Of a stretch of 64,000 nt of DNA, positions 43,409-52,039 are shown piece by piece. The notes beneath the pieces were generated by a model, which had not been told where the DNA came from, did not search any database, and saw only the letters and a program-made list of their open reading frames with translations. Origin of the DNA: Streptomyces fagopyri (GTDB lineage Bacteria > Actinomycetota > Actinomycetes > Streptomycetales > Streptomycetaceae); NCBI RefSeq assembly GCF_009498275.1, contig NZ_CP045643.1, positions 5,332,001 through 5,396,000 on the forward strand. The letters are read 5' to 3'. The position numbers were made by a program, and so were the translations under genes. Positions within the stretch are counted from its first letter, which is position 1; every line of letters begins with the position of its first letter.

Positions 43409-44023
43409 TCACCGGAAGCGCCGAACCCCCGAAGGCGTCACCACCGCGTGCACCGGACGGTCGTGCGGATCGCGCGGGACGTCCTCGACGACCTCGGTGT
43501 CGTACAGGAGCACCACCAGGGCCGGATCGGCCCCCGCGCGCTCCAGACGGGCCAGTACGCGGTCGTACGAGCCGCCGCCGCGCCCCAGACGCAGTCCGCG
43601 CCGGTCCACCGCGAGGCCGGGCAGCAGGACGGCGTCGGCCTCCTGGACGGACTCGGGGCCCAGGCGCTCACCCGCGGGCTCCAAGAGGGCCATCCGCCCA
43701 CCGTGTTGGACCCGGGTGAGAGAGCCCTCGCCCGTGTACGCGCCCCAGTCCAGGTCGTTGTCGGCCATGAGGACCGGCAGCAGGACACGCACGCCGCGGG
43801 CGTGCAGGGCGTCCAGGAGCGCGCGGGTGCCCGGCTCACTCCCCATGGATACGTATGCCGCCACCGTGCGCGCCTGCGCCAACTCCGGCAGCTCCAGCGC
43901 GCGCACGGCCAGGGCTTCGGCCGTCTCCCGCAGGTCACCGGCTGTCAACCTGCTTCTCACCGCCAGGAATCCTTGGCGCAACATTCGCTTGTCAGGCTCG
44001 GCCTCACGTCCGGCGTGATGCAC
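43409..44023 (-). CDS. fau: 5-formyltetrahydrofolate cyclo-ligase
   Basis: About 204 residues from the GTG at 44023, preceded by GGGGAGCG. Motifs are KRMLRQGFLAVRSRL at the start, AYVSMGSEPGTRALLDALHARGVRVLLPVL, and the ATP/Mg signature LLPGLAVDRRGLRLGRGGGSYDRVL near residues 135-160. It converts 5-formyl-THF to 5,10-methenyl-THF with ATP, returning folate to the one-carbon pool. It is divergent from galU with about 90 bp between them, an arrangement shared with mycobacteria. Confidence 0.9.
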   Translation of the reverse strand: MHHAGREAEPDKRMLRQGFLAVRSRLTAGDLRETAEALAVRALELPELAQARTVAAYVSMGSEPGTRALLDALHARGVRVLLPVLMADNDLDWGAYTGEGSLTRVQHGGRMALLEPAGERLGPESVQEADAVLLPGLAVDRRGLRLGRGGGSYDRVLARLERAGADPALVVLLYDTEVVEDVPRDPHDRPVHAVVTPSGVRRFR

Positions 44024-44116
44024 AGATCGCTCCCCGTGGTTCTTTATCTGCTCATATGAGAGCCAACTGACCGGAGCCACAGATTCTGCTCATAGCCACC
44101 GGATATGGTTACGGGC

Positions 44117-45028
44117 ATGACTGAGTCGCACCCCAGGATCAGCAAGGCTGTCATCCCCGCAGCAGGCCTCGGCACGCGGTTCCTGCCTGCCACCAAGGCC
44201 ACTCCCAAGGAGATGCTGCCGGTCGTCGACAAGCCGGCGATCCAGTACGTGGTCGAAGAGGCCGTGTCGGCGGGTCTCGACGACGTCCTGATGATCACGG
44301 GCCGCAACAAGCGCCCCCTCGAGGACCACTTCGACCGCAACTACGAGCTGGAGTCGGCCCTCCAGAAGAAGGGCGACGCCAGCCGGCTCGCCAAGGTCCA
44401 GGAGTCCAGCGACCTCGCGACCATGCACTACGTGCGCCAGGGCGACCCCAGGGGTCTCGGTCACGCGGTTCTGTGCGCCGCCCCGCACGTCGGTCACGAG
44501 CCCTTCGCGGTGCTCCTCGGCGACGACCTGATCGACCCCCGCGACCCCCTGCTGGCCCGCATGGTCGAGGTCCAGGAGCAGCACGGCGGCAGTGTCATCG
44601 CGTTGATGGAGGTCGAGCCCGAGCAGATCCACCTCTACGGCTCCGCCGCCGTCGAGAGCACCGGTGAGAGCGACCTGGTCAAGGTCACCGGCCTGGTCGA
44701 GAAGCCGGACCCGGTGGACGCGCCCAGCAACTACGCGATCATCGGACGCTATGTCCTCGACCCCCACATCTTCGACATACTGCGCAAGACCGAGCCGGGC
44801 CGCGGCGGCGAGATCCAGCTCACCGACGCCCTCCAGCAGCTCGCCGCCGACGAGAAGGTCGGCGGTCCGGTGCACGGCGTCGTCTTCAAGGGCCGCCGCT
44901 ATGACACCGGGGACCGCGGCGACTACCTGCGTGCCATTGTCAGACTCGCGTGCGAACGTGAAGACCTGGGCCCGGACTTCCGGACCTGGCTTCGCAGTTA
45001 CGTAGCCGAGGAGATGCAGGGATCTTGA
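44117..45028 (+). CDS. galU: UTP-glucose-1-phosphate uridylyltransferase
   Basis: 303 residues from the ATG at 44117; an ATG at 44105 would lie inside the apparent -10. Nucleotidyltransferase motifs are KAVIPAAGLGTRFLPATKATPKEMLPVVDKP at the N-terminus, AVLLGDDLIDP, and VEKPDPVDAPSNYAIIGRYVL. It makes UDP-glucose for cell-wall and storage glycans. TATGGT (44104-44109) is 7 nt before the start with no Shine-Dalgarno, so the mRNA is likely leaderless. It overlaps the next gene by 4 nt (TTGA). Confidence 0.93.
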   Translation: MTESHPRISKAVIPAAGLGTRFLPATKATPKEMLPVVDKPAIQYVVEEAVSAGLDDVLMITGRNKRPLEDHFDRNYELESALQKKGDASRLAKVQESSDLATMHYVRQGDPRGLGHAVLCAAPHVGHEPFAVLLGDDLIDPRDPLLARMVEVQEQHGGSVIALMEVEPEQIHLYGSAAVESTGESDLVKVTGLVEKPDPVDAPSNYAIIGRYVLDPHIFDILRKTEPGRGGEIQLTDALQQLAADEKVGGPVHGVVFKGRRYDTGDRGDYLRAIVRLACEREDLGPDFRTWLRSYVAEEMQGS

Positions 45029-46347
45029 GCAGCGCCGCCGCCCGCACCACCGGCCAGGACCGCCTCTGGTCGGTGGACGACCACCTGGAGGACATCCTCG
45101 CGACCGTCCGCCCCCTCGAACCCATCGAGCTGCAACTCCTCGACGCCCAGGGCTGCGTCCTGGTCGAGGACGTCACGGTGCCGGTCTCCCTGCCGCCGTT
45201 CGACAACAGCTCGATGGACGGGTACGCGGTGCGGGTCGCGGATGTCTCGGGCGCCGGCGAGGAGTACCCGGCGGTGCTCACCGTCGTCGGCGATGTCGCG
45301 GCTGGCGTGGGCGAGCTGCCGCACGTGGGTCCCGGGCAGGCCGCCCGCATCATGACCGGTGCCCCGCTGCCGCCCGGCGCCGAAGCCGTCGTCCCGGTGG
45401 AATGGACCGACGGAGGGCTCGGCGAGGGCCCGGTCTCCGGGATGCGCGCCCACAGCGCCGCCCCCGAGGGCGCCTCCGGCCAGGTGCGGGTGCACCGACC
45501 GGCCGAAGCACGCGCCCACGTGCGCGCGAAGGGCAGCGACGTGCGGGCGGGCGACCTCGCTCTCGGAGCGGGCACGGTCCTCGGCCCCCCGCAGCTCGGC
45601 CTGCTGGCCGCGATCGGCCGCGGCACCGTCCGCGTGCGCCCCCGCCCGCGCGTGGTCGTCCTGTCCACCGGCAGTGAACTGGTCCAGCCGGGCGAGCCGT
45701 TGGACACCGGCCAGATCTACGACTCGAACAGCTTCGCCCTGTGCGCCGCCGCCCGCGACGCCGGGGCCATCGCCTACCGCGTGGGCGCGGTCGCCGACGA
45801 CGCCGAGACGCTCCGCTCCACCATCGAGGACCAGCTCATCCGCGCCGACCTGGTGGTCACGACCGGCGGTGTGAGCGTCGGCGCGTACGACGTCGTCAAG
45901 GAGGCCCTGTCCTCGGTGGGCGACGAGGACGAGGAGGGCGCCGGCGTCGACTTCCGCAAGCTCGCCATGCAGCCGGGCAAGCCCCAGGGCTTCGGCTCCA
46001 TCGGCCCCGACCACACCCCGCTGCTCGCCCTGCCAGGCAACCCCGTGTCGTCGTACGTCTCCTTCGAACTGTTCGTCCGCCCCGCGATCCGCACGCTCAT
46101 GGGCGTGGACGACGTCCACCGTCCCACCGCCAGAGCGACCCTGGAGACCGAGAAGGCGCTGACCTCGCCCTCGGGCCGCCGGCAGTTCCTGCGGGGGACG
46201 TACGAGGACGGCAGGGTGACACCCATCGGCGGCGCCGGATCCCACCTGGTCGCGGCCCTCGCGCACGCCGACGCGCTGATCGTCGTGCCCGAGGACACCA
46301 CCTCGGTCGAGCCCGGCACCGAGGTCGAAGTGGTTCTGCTCGGCTGA
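45025..46347 (+). CDS. moeA: Molybdopterin molybdotransferase MoeA / gephyrin-like Glp
   Basis: 440 residues from a TTG that overlaps the galU stop. Domains run in MoeA order: N-terminal ([22 protein letters not shown], then [14 protein letters not shown]), the MPT-binding MogA-like domain ([69 protein letters not shown]) and a C-terminal beta domain. Enzymatically it inserts molybdate into molybdopterin. In Corynebacterium the paralogue at this locus (Glp) binds FtsZ and the membrane receptor GlpR. A GlpR/SepX homologue four genes downstream supports a possible division role here too. Confidence 0.9.
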   Translation: MSSAAARTTGQDRLWSVDDHLEDILATVRPLEPIELQLLDAQGCVLVEDVTVPVSLPPFDNSSMDGYAVRVADVSGAGEEYPAVLTVVGDVAAGVGELPHVGPGQAARIMTGAPLPPGAEAVVPVEWTDGGLGEGPVSGMRAHSAAPEGASGQVRVHRPAEARAHVRAKGSDVRAGDLALGAGTVLGPPQLGLLAAIGRGTVRVRPRPRVVVLSTGSELVQPGEPLDTGQIYDSNSFALCAAARDAGAIAYRVGAVADDAETLRSTIEDQLIRADLVVTTGGVSVGAYDVVKEALSSVGDEDEEGAGVDFRKLAMQPGKPQGFGSIGPDHTPLLALPGNPVSSYVSFELFVRPAIRTLMGVDDVHRPTARATLETEKALTSPSGRRQFLRGTYEDGRVTPIGGAGSHLVAALAHADALIVVPEDTTSVEPGTEVEVVLLG

Positions 46348-46442
46348 CCGGCCGCGGCCCCGGAGGGTCCTGCCCGGCTGCCCGCCCCGAGTTGGCGGTA
46401 CCGTGTCGCGCACAACAGGCCCGACCGGGAGCGCTGCCGCAC

Positions 46443-46922
46443 ATGAGTACGCAGGACCGACTGACCCACATCGACGAGGCGGGCGCCGCCCGCATGGTCG
46501 ACGTCTCCGGGAAGGACGTGACCGCGCGCACCGCCCGCGCGAGCGGCCGTGTCCTGGTCTCCCCCCGTGTGGTCGAACTGCTGCGCGGCGGGGGAGTGCC
46601 CAAGGGCGACGCCCTGGCGACCGCGCGCATCGCGGGCATCATGGGCGCCAAGCGCACCCCGGATCTCATCCCGCTGTGCCACCCGTTGTCGGTGTCGGGT
46701 GTCAAGATCGACCTGTCGGTCGCGGACGACGCCGTCGAGATCCTCGCCACCGTGCGGACCACCGACCGTACGGGCGTCGAGATGGAGGCCCTCACCGCGG
46801 TGAGTGTGGCGGCCCTGACCGTGATCGACATGGTCAAGGCGGTCGACAAGGGGGCGGTCATCACGGACGTACGGGTCGAGGAGAAGACCGGCGGGAAGTC
46901 GGGCGACTGGAGCCGGGCATGA
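46443..46922 (+). CDS. moaC: Cyclic pyranopterin monophosphate synthase MoaC
   Basis: 159 residues, typical length. Motifs are [64 protein letters not shown] (the active-site K/R and His of LCHPL) and [31 protein letters not shown]. With MoaA it makes cPMP from GTP, the first step of molybdenum cofactor synthesis. GGGAG precedes the ATG by 8-12 nt. A TACCGT at 46400 could give it an extra promoter. It overlaps moaB by 4 nt. Confidence 0.94.
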   Translation: MSTQDRLTHIDEAGAARMVDVSGKDVTARTARASGRVLVSPRVVELLRGGGVPKGDALATARIAGIMGAKRTPDLIPLCHPLSVSGVKIDLSVADDAVEILATVRTTDRTGVEMEALTAVSVAALTVIDMVKAVDKGAVITDVRVEEKTGGKSGDWSRA

Positions 46923-47431
46923 CGTCACCGTCGTACCGCGCCCTCGTGGTCACCGCCTCCAACCGGGCCGCCGCGGGTGTCTACGCGGACCGGGGCGGGC
47001 CCCTGGTCGCGGAGGGGCTCACGGCGTACGGCTTCACCGTCGACGGCCCCCGGGTCGTGCCCGACGGCGACCCCGTGGAGGCGGCGCTGCGCTCCGGCGT
47101 GGAAGCCGGGTACGACGTCATCGTGACCACCGGTGGCACGGGGATCTCGCCCACCGACCGGACGCCCGAGGCGACCCGGCGGGTAGTGGATCACGAGGTG
47201 CCGGGCATTCCTGAGGCCATCAGGGCGTTCGGAAGAGAGAAGGTCGCGACGGCGGCGCTGTCCCGGGGGCTCGCCGGAGTCGCGGGACGGACGCTGATCG
47301 TCAACCTGCCGGGTTCCACCGGCGGGGTGAAGGACGGTCTGGCCGTCCTGGAGCCCCTGTTGGTCCACGCCGTGGAGCAGATCCGCGGCGGCGACCACCC
47401 CAGACCCAGCGGCAGTGGGGGTGCGAGCTGA
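46919..47431 (+). CDS. moaB: Molybdenum cofactor biosynthesis protein MoaB/Mog
   Basis: 170 residues from an ATG that overlaps the moaC stop (ATGA). Motifs are [27 protein letters not shown] and [33 protein letters not shown], the MPT-binding TTGGTG loop, and [23 protein letters not shown]. It adenylylates molybdopterin before molybdate insertion by MoeA. It is coupled to the following acetyltransferase. Confidence 0.92.
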   Translation: MTSPSYRALVVTASNRAAAGVYADRGGPLVAEGLTAYGFTVDGPRVVPDGDPVEAALRSGVEAGYDVIVTTGGTGISPTDRTPEATRRVVDHEVPGIPEAIRAFGREKVATAALSRGLAGVAGRTLIVNLPGSTGGVKDGLAVLEPLLVHAVEQIRGGDHPRPSGSGGAS

Positions 47432-48066
47432 ACAGCCCGTCCTGGCCCGTCGAACTGGTGGACGGCGACGTCGTCCTCCGGCCGATAAAGGTGCGCGACC
47501 AGCGGGCATGGCGCGAGGTGAACCGGCGCAACCGCGACTGGCTGCGGCCCTGGGAGGCGACCATTCCGCCCCCCACCCCCAGCGGGCCGATAGCGCACCG
47601 GCCGACCTACCGGCAGATGGTCCGCCATCTGCGCGCCGAGGCGAACGCGGGCCGGATGCTGCCCTTCGTGATCGAGTACCAGGGCCGTCTGGTGGGCCAG
47701 CTGACCGTCGCCGGGATCACCTGGGGCTCGATGTGCTCGGGGCACGTCGGCTACTGGGTGGACCAGGCGGTGGCGGGGCGCGGGGTGATGCCGACGGCCG
47801 TGGCGCTGGCGACCGACCACTGCTTCCGCACGGTGGGACTGCACCGTATCGAGGTCTGCATTCGCCCGGAGAACGGACCCAGCCGCCGCGTCGTGGAGAA
47901 ACTCGGATTCCGCGAGGAAGGGCTCCGGCCGCGTTATCTCCACATCGACGGGGCCTGGCGCGACCATCTCGTCTTCGCGCTCACCGCGGAAGAGGTGCCC
48001 GAGGGGCTTCTCGGACGCTGGCAGCGGGCACGCTCACAGAACCGGAGCAGGCCGAGTACCCAGTAA
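47428..48066 (+). CDS. GNAT acetyltransferase, RimJ type
   Basis: About 212 residues. RimJ-type motifs are VVLRPIKVRDQRAWREVNRRNRDWLRPWEAT, LVGQLTVAGITWGSMCSGHVGYWVDQAVAGRGVMPTAVALATDHCF, and LHRIEVCIRPENGPSRRVVEKLGFREEGLRPRYLHIDG. Homologues start [10 protein letters not shown] or similar; here that position is CTG at 47428, overlapping the moaB stop as CTGA, so a CTG start with translational coupling is likely. The first normal start is the GTG at 47458. It probably acetylates a protein N-terminus. It lies between molybdopterin genes and sepX, as in other actinobacteria. Confidence 0.85.
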   Translation: MNSPSWPVELVDGDVVLRPIKVRDQRAWREVNRRNRDWLRPWEATIPPPTPSGPIAHRPTYRQMVRHLRAEANAGRMLPFVIEYQGRLVGQLTVAGITWGSMCSGHVGYWVDQAVAGRGVMPTAVALATDHCFRTVGLHRIEVCIRPENGPSRRVVEKLGFREEGLRPRYLHIDGAWRDHLVFALTAEEVPEGLLGRWQRARSQNRSRPSTQ

Positions 48067-48276
48067 ATGAAATGCGTGTTCGAAATTGATCGGTCGGCGA
48101 TCACCTCGGAACCATCTCGGTGCCTCTCGGAGTCGTCCCACGGCATTAAATTCACGCGTCCCGGCGGCCTGCTGATCGCATCGGTCACAAAAAAAGCTCG
48201 AAATATCAGCCAGATCGTGCGACACACCGACTCAATTGGCAGATGGCCTCACGCAAACCCCTCTACCGTGTGAGGC
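48067..48276 (+). promoter_or_regulatory. AT-richer promoter region of sepX/glpR
   Basis: This 210-bp gap is clearly lower in GC than its surroundings (for example 48145-48240). TACCGT (48264-48269) is 7 nt before the GTG at 48277 with no ribosome-binding site, so transcription may start at the start codon. A short frame (48067-48273) exists but has no ribosome-binding site and is probably not a gene. Confidence 0.45.
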
Positions 48277-49530
48277 GTGAGCAGCAGCGGCCTCATCTAC
48301 GCAGTCATCGTCGGGGCCTGGGCCGCCTACTTGGTGCCGATGTGGCTCCGTAGGCAGGACGAGCTGAACGAAGCCCGTCCGACGGAACGCTTCAGCACCG
48401 CCATCCGGCTGCTGTCCGGACGGGCGGGGATGGAGCGCCGGTACGCCAAGGACCTGCGGACGCGCTCCACCGAAGAGGGGGAGCCCAGCGCAGCCCCGGG
48501 CGGCGCCACCGATTCGGTGGACGTCCGGGCCTTCGCCATGCCTCCGGCCCGGGAACACACCAAGGCCCAACTCCCGCAGTCCGCCGAGCCGGAGCCCCAG
48601 CAGGCACCGCAGCCGGCCGCCCGGCAGAGCGCCCCGCAGGGCTCCGCCGCGACCGCCAGACCGGTGCCGCAGCAGCCGGCGCACCCCGAACCCCTGCCCG
48701 CGGCATCGTCGCCGTCGGCCTCCGGCGCGGCCGCGGCCTCGCGGGTCGCCGCCGAGCGGAGGGTCTCCGCGGCGGAGGCCGCAGCACGCGCCCGGCGCTC
48801 GAAGGTGCTCGCGCGCCGGCGGCGCACGACCGTCATGATCTTCCTCGCCTTCACCTGCGGCGCGATCGTGGCGGCCGTCGGGGGACTCGCGTTCCTGTGG
48901 GCTCCCGGCGTGCCCGCCGTGATGCTGAGCTCGTACATCGTCTATCTGCGGGCCCAGGAGCGGCGACGCTTCACCTATGTCATGGACCGCCGCCGGGCCG
49001 AGGTCGCCGCGCAGCGGCTGCGCGAGCGGCAGCCCCGCCGGCGCGCCGTCCTCGACGCGGGCGTCGACGACCAGGACGAGGGCCCCGAGCCGGAGACCGA
49101 CCCCGGTCTGTCCGCGCTCGCGGCCGACCGCCGCGCCCTCGTCGAGCAGACCGACCACGCCGAGTGGGTCGACCAGCAGCGCGAGCGCCGGCGTGGCCCC
49201 GGCCGCGGTGACAGCTGGGACCCGGTGCCGGTACCGCTGCCGACGTACGTGACCGCGCCCGTCGCACCGCGGGCCACCTCCAGCGTCGACCTGGGGGCGC
49301 CGGACACGTGGAGCTCCGCGCGCTCCAGCGCGGTCGAGCCGGCCGAGCCGGAGGGTGAGCCCGCAGAGGAGGGCGGACCAGCCGAGGCCGCCGAAGGGGC
49401 CGAGGCCGACGGCGACGGTCGCAGCGACGCGCGGCGCGCCGCGTCCGCCCGGCGGGCCCGCGAGCGCGGACGCACCCCGCTGTTCGACCAGTACGAGGAC
49501 GGCGAGCGGCCGCGCGCCGCCAACGAGTGA
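48277..49530 (+). CDS. sepX: SepX / GlpR-type cell-division membrane protein
   Basis: 417 residues. There is one N-terminal hydrophobic segment (SGLIYAVIVGAWAAYLVPMWLRR) with a conserved cytoplasmic stretch after it (DELNEARPTERFSTAIRLLSGR), then a long Pro/Gln/Ala-rich disordered linker. Two hydrophobic segments follow at about residues 180-225 (TVMIFLAFTCGAIVAAVGGLAFLW and VPAVMLSSYIVYLR), then a charged tail ending TPLFDQYEDGERPRAANE. This is the layout of SepX, needed for septation in Streptomyces, and of corynebacterial GlpR, the receptor of the MoeA-like Glp. The moeA/glp gene upstream supports the assignment. Confidence 0.85.
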   Translation: MSSSGLIYAVIVGAWAAYLVPMWLRRQDELNEARPTERFSTAIRLLSGRAGMERRYAKDLRTRSTEEGEPSAAPGGATDSVDVRAFAMPPAREHTKAQLPQSAEPEPQQAPQPAARQSAPQGSAATARPVPQQPAHPEPLPAASSPSASGAAAASRVAAERRVSAAEAAARARRSKVLARRRRTTVMIFLAFTCGAIVAAVGGLAFLWAPGVPAVMLSSYIVYLRAQERRRFTYVMDRRRAEVAAQRLRERQPRRRAVLDAGVDDQDEGPEPETDPGLSALAADRRALVEQTDHAEWVDQQRERRRGPGRGDSWDPVPVPLPTYVTAPVAPRATSSVDLGAPDTWSSARSSAVEPAEPEGEPAEEGGPAEAAEGAEADGDGRSDARRAASARRARERGRTPLFDQYEDGERPRAANE

Positions 49531-49538
49531 CCCCGGGC

Positions 49539-49570
49539 GCGGGCCGCGCGGCCCCGGGCGCGCGGCCCGC
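49539..49570 (+). terminator. Hairpin after sepX
   Basis: GCGGGCCGCGCG pairs with CGCGCGGCCCGC across an 8-nt loop, 9 bp past the stop. GC-only stem with no U-tract. Confidence 0.65.
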
Positions 49571-49660
49571 GGTGACCGTCTGTTCGGGAGCCCCGGCTGA
49601 CCAGCCAGGAACGGATTTCCAAGCACCCGGATGAGGATGCTAGAGTTTCACTCGTTGCAA

Positions 49661-49734
49661 GGGCCTGTGGCGCAGTCTGGTAGCGCACCTCGTTCGCATC
49701 GAGGGGGTCTGGGGTTCAAATCCCCACAGGTCCA
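49661..49734 (+). tRNA. tRNA-Ala(CGC)
   Basis: A full cloverleaf: acceptor GGGCCTG with CAGGTCC, including the G3-U70 pair that identifies alanine; D-stem GCGC/GCGC; anticodon stem CCTCG/CGAGG around TTCGCAT; T-stem TGGGG/CCCCA with TTCAAAT. Anticodon CGC reads GCG. CCA is not encoded (CCG follows the discriminator A). Length 74 nt. Confidence 0.95.
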
Positions 49735-49744
49735 CCGCAATTCA

Positions 49745-49776
49745 GAAACCCCGCCGGATTCGTCCGGCGGGGTTTC
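49745..49776 (+). terminator. Terminator of tRNA-Ala
   Basis: A perfect 14-bp stem with a TTCG tetraloop (GAAACCCCGCCGGA, TTCG, TCCGGCGGGGTTTC) begins 11 nt after the tRNA. The GGTTT on the 3' side supplies a short U-run. Confidence 0.85.
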
Positions 49777-49836
49777 CGCGTGTTCGGGATGCCGCGGGAT
49801 GTCGCGGATGCTTCGGCGCGACCCCGGCGCCCCGGC

Positions 49837-50322
49837 TCAGGACGTGGACAGCGGTTTGGCGAAGCACATGCTCAGGTCGTGGAACCGGTAGTAGCCGAAC
49901 TTGACGCAGGGCGCGTAGCCGCTGGAGGTGTAGAGGGCGACCGCCTCGGGCTGCTTGGCGCCGGTCTCCAGGACCATCCGGGTGCGGCCGGCCGCGCGGG
50001 CGTCGTCCTCCAGGGCGGCCAGGATGCGGCGGGCGAGGCCGAGACCGCGGGCCTGCGGGACGACGTACATGCGCTTGAGCTCGGCGTCGCCGTCCGTGTA
50101 CCCCTCGTCGTTCTCGTCCTGACCGCGCCAGCCGCCCGTCGCGACCGGGCGGTCCCGCTCGTCGTACGCGAGGAGGTACAGGCCGAGCGGCGGCTTGAAC
50201 ATCGACGCGTCCAGCGGTGTGACATCGCCCTCGTCTCCGTAGCGCTCGGCGTATTCGGCCTGCACCTGGTCGTTGAGCTTGACGGCGTCGGGGTGGTCGA
50301 AAGGGACCGGGTGGATATGCAT
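49837..50322 (-). CDS. GNAT N-acetyltransferase
   Basis: 161 residues. GNAT motifs are LYLLAYDERDRPVATGGWRG, ELKRMYVVPQARGLGLARRILAALEDDARAAG (acetyl-CoA loop QARGLG) and MVLETGAKQPEAVALYTSSGYAPCVKFGYYRF. Substrate unknown. The ATG at 50322 has no ribosome-binding site; TACGAT (minus strand, 50335-50330) lies 7 nt upstream, so the mRNA is probably leaderless. It is divergent from xthA and shares its promoter region, with an inverted repeat covering this promoter. Confidence 0.87.
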   Translation of the reverse strand: MHIHPVPFDHPDAVKLNDQVQAEYAERYGDEGDVTPLDASMFKPPLGLYLLAYDERDRPVATGGWRGQDENDEGYTDGDAELKRMYVVPQARGLGLARRILAALEDDARAAGRTRMVLETGAKQPEAVALYTSSGYAPCVKFGYYRFHDLSMCFAKPLSTS

Positions 50323-50374
50323 ACTAAAGATCGTACATGTATGCATGCGGGGAGCGGAACGGATTAAGTATCGT
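50317..50374. promoter_or_regulatory. Back-to-back leaderless promoters with inverted repeat ATGCATAC-N14-GTATGCAT
   Basis: Perfect 8-bp arms at 50317-50324 and 50339-50346 span the start codon and -10 (50330-50335) of the GNAT gene. The xthA -10, TATCGT (50369-50374), lies 6 nt before its GTG. A protein bound to the repeat would block the GNAT gene and could affect xthA. Confidence 0.5.
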
Positions 50375-50380
50375 GCCCGG

Positions 50381-51184
50381 GTGCTGACTGTCACCTCTGT
50401 GAATGTGAACGGGCTCCGGGCCGCCGCGAAGAAGGGTTTCGTGGAGTGGCTCGCGGAGACCTCCGCGGATGTCCTGTGCCTCCAGGAGGTGCGGGCGGAG
50501 CCCGGACAGCTGCCCGAGGAGGTGCGGGCGCCCGAAGGGTGGCACGTCGTGCACGCCCCGGCCGCCGCCAAGGGCCGCGCGGGCGTGTCCCTGTACACCC
50601 GCCGCGAACCCGACCGGGTCCAGGTCGGATTCGGCTCCGAGGAGTTCGACACCTCCGGCCGGTACGTCGAGGTGGACCTCCCGGGCGTCACCGTGGCCAG
50701 CCTCTACCTGCCCTCGGGGGAGGTCGGCACCGAGCGGCAGGACGAGAAGACGCGGTTCATGGGCGAGTTCCTCACCCACCTGAAGGGCCTGCGCGAGCGT
50801 GCGGCCGCCGACGGGCGCGAGGTCGTGGTGTGCGGCGACTGGAACATCGCCCACCGGGAGGCCGACCTCAAGAACTGGCGGGCGAACAAGAAGAACTCCG
50901 GTTTCCTGCCCGAGGAGCGCGAGTGGCTGGGCCGGGTCCTGGACGCGTCCGACGGCGGATACGTCGACGTCGTACGGGCTCTGCACCCGGACACCGAGGG
51001 TCCGTACTCGTGGTGGTCGTACCGGGGGCGGGCCTTCGACAACGACAGCGGATGGCGCATCGATTATCAGATCGCGACCCGGGGACTCGCCGACAGGGCG
51101 GTGAAGGGCTTCGTGGAGCGGGCGGCCACTCACGCGGAGCGCTGGTCGGACCATGCGCCGGTGACCGTGGTCTACGACCGGTGA
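50381..51184 (+). CDS. xthA: Exodeoxyribonuclease III
   Basis: 267 residues from a GTG. Exo III (AP endonuclease family 1) motifs are present in order: SVNVNGLRAAAKKGFVEWL (Asn), VLCLQEVRAE (catalytic Glu, Mg binding), VVVCGDWNIAHREADLKNW (Asp/Asn), WWSYRGRAFDNDSGWRIDY and the terminal SDHAPV (catalytic His). It cuts abasic sites and trims 3' ends in base-excision repair. A leaderless start is likely, with TATCGT 6 nt upstream. Confidence 0.93.
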   Translation: MLTVTSVNVNGLRAAAKKGFVEWLAETSADVLCLQEVRAEPGQLPEEVRAPEGWHVVHAPAAAKGRAGVSLYTRREPDRVQVGFGSEEFDTSGRYVEVDLPGVTVASLYLPSGEVGTERQDEKTRFMGEFLTHLKGLRERAAADGREVVVCGDWNIAHREADLKNWRANKKNSGFLPEEREWLGRVLDASDGGYVDVVRALHPDTEGPYSWWSYRGRAFDNDSGWRIDYQIATRGLADRAVKGFVERAATHAERWSDHAPVTVVYDR

Positions 51185-51308
51185 CCGTGGTCGGCGGCTG
51201 AACGCGGTCTTCGACCGATGACCGTGGTTCTTCGGTCGCCGCCCATGGTCTGCGGCCTGTAGTAGTGGTCCACGACCGGTGGTCGGGGGTGCGGCTCGTG
51301 ACGGTGGA

Positions 51309-51968
51309 CTAGGGCCGCTGGTCCCGCTGGTCCCGTAGCCGCCGGTCCAGGGCCATCGACAGTTCCGCCTCCACCACGCTCTTCGCCAGGGGGCGCAGCC
51401 GGGTCAGGTCCTCCGTCGTGCGGTTCTCGCTCAGGACGATGCCGGCGAAGAGGTCGGCGAGCGCCTCGGCGTGGTCGCGGACGCGGCGGGCCGTGGTCAG
51501 GACGTCGGCGAGCGGGATGCCCTCGCGGACCAGGGCCGCCGAGACGTCGAGCAGACGGCGGCTGATGTGGACGATCTCGCCGCCGTCGGTGCCGAGGTAG
51601 CCGAGGTCGAGGGCGGCGGCGAGGTTCTCCGGAGTGGCCTGGCCCGCGAAGACGTCGGCCAGTTCCTCGGGGGAGAGGCGGACCGGGGTCTCCTCGGTGG
51701 GCTCACCCAGGCCGAGGAGCTCGCCCACGTCGCGGCCGTGGTCGAAGGCCTCGGCCAGTTCCGCGATGCCGTTGAGCGTGTGGCCGCGCTCCAGCAGCGC
51801 CGAGATCGTGCGCAGACGGGCCAGGTGGGTGTCGTCGTACCAGGCGATGCGGCCCTCGCGGCGGGGCGGCGGTATCAGCTTGCGCTCCCGGTAGAAGCGC
51901 AGGGTGCGCACCGTGATGCCGGCTTCCTCGGCCAGCTCCTCCATCCGGTACTCACGCTTCTCCGCCAC
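51309..51968 (-). CDS. MerR-family transcriptional regulator
   Basis: 219 residues from the GTG at 51968. The MerR winged HTH is YRMEELAEEAGITVRTLRFYRERKLIPPPRREGRIAWYDDTHLARLRTISALLERGHTLNGIAEL (residues 6-70). A helical effector domain of ~140 residues without the Cys of metal sensors points to an organic ligand or a ligand-free function. TAGGGT (51975-51980, minus strand) is 6 nt before the start, so the message is probably leaderless. It is divergent from the BVMO operon and is its likely regulator. Confidence 0.88.
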   Translation of the reverse strand: MAEKREYRMEELAEEAGITVRTLRFYRERKLIPPPRREGRIAWYDDTHLARLRTISALLERGHTLNGIAELAEAFDHGRDVGELLGLGEPTEETPVRLSPEELADVFAGQATPENLAAALDLGYLGTDGGEIVHISRRLLDVSAALVREGIPLADVLTTARRVRDHAEALADLFAGIVLSENRTTEDLTRLRPLAKSVVEAELSMALDRRLRDQRDQRP

Positions 51969-52039
51969 GTGCGCACCCTACGTCGTACCCCCGGTAACTT
52001 TCCCGGTCGCGACCCCTACCCATCAGTACGGAGCTGCTC

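Noticed and set aside
48067..48273. Small plus-strand frame before sepX (68 codons)
   Set aside because: No ribosome-binding site, AT-richer promoter-like DNA, and the region is better explained as the sepX promoter.
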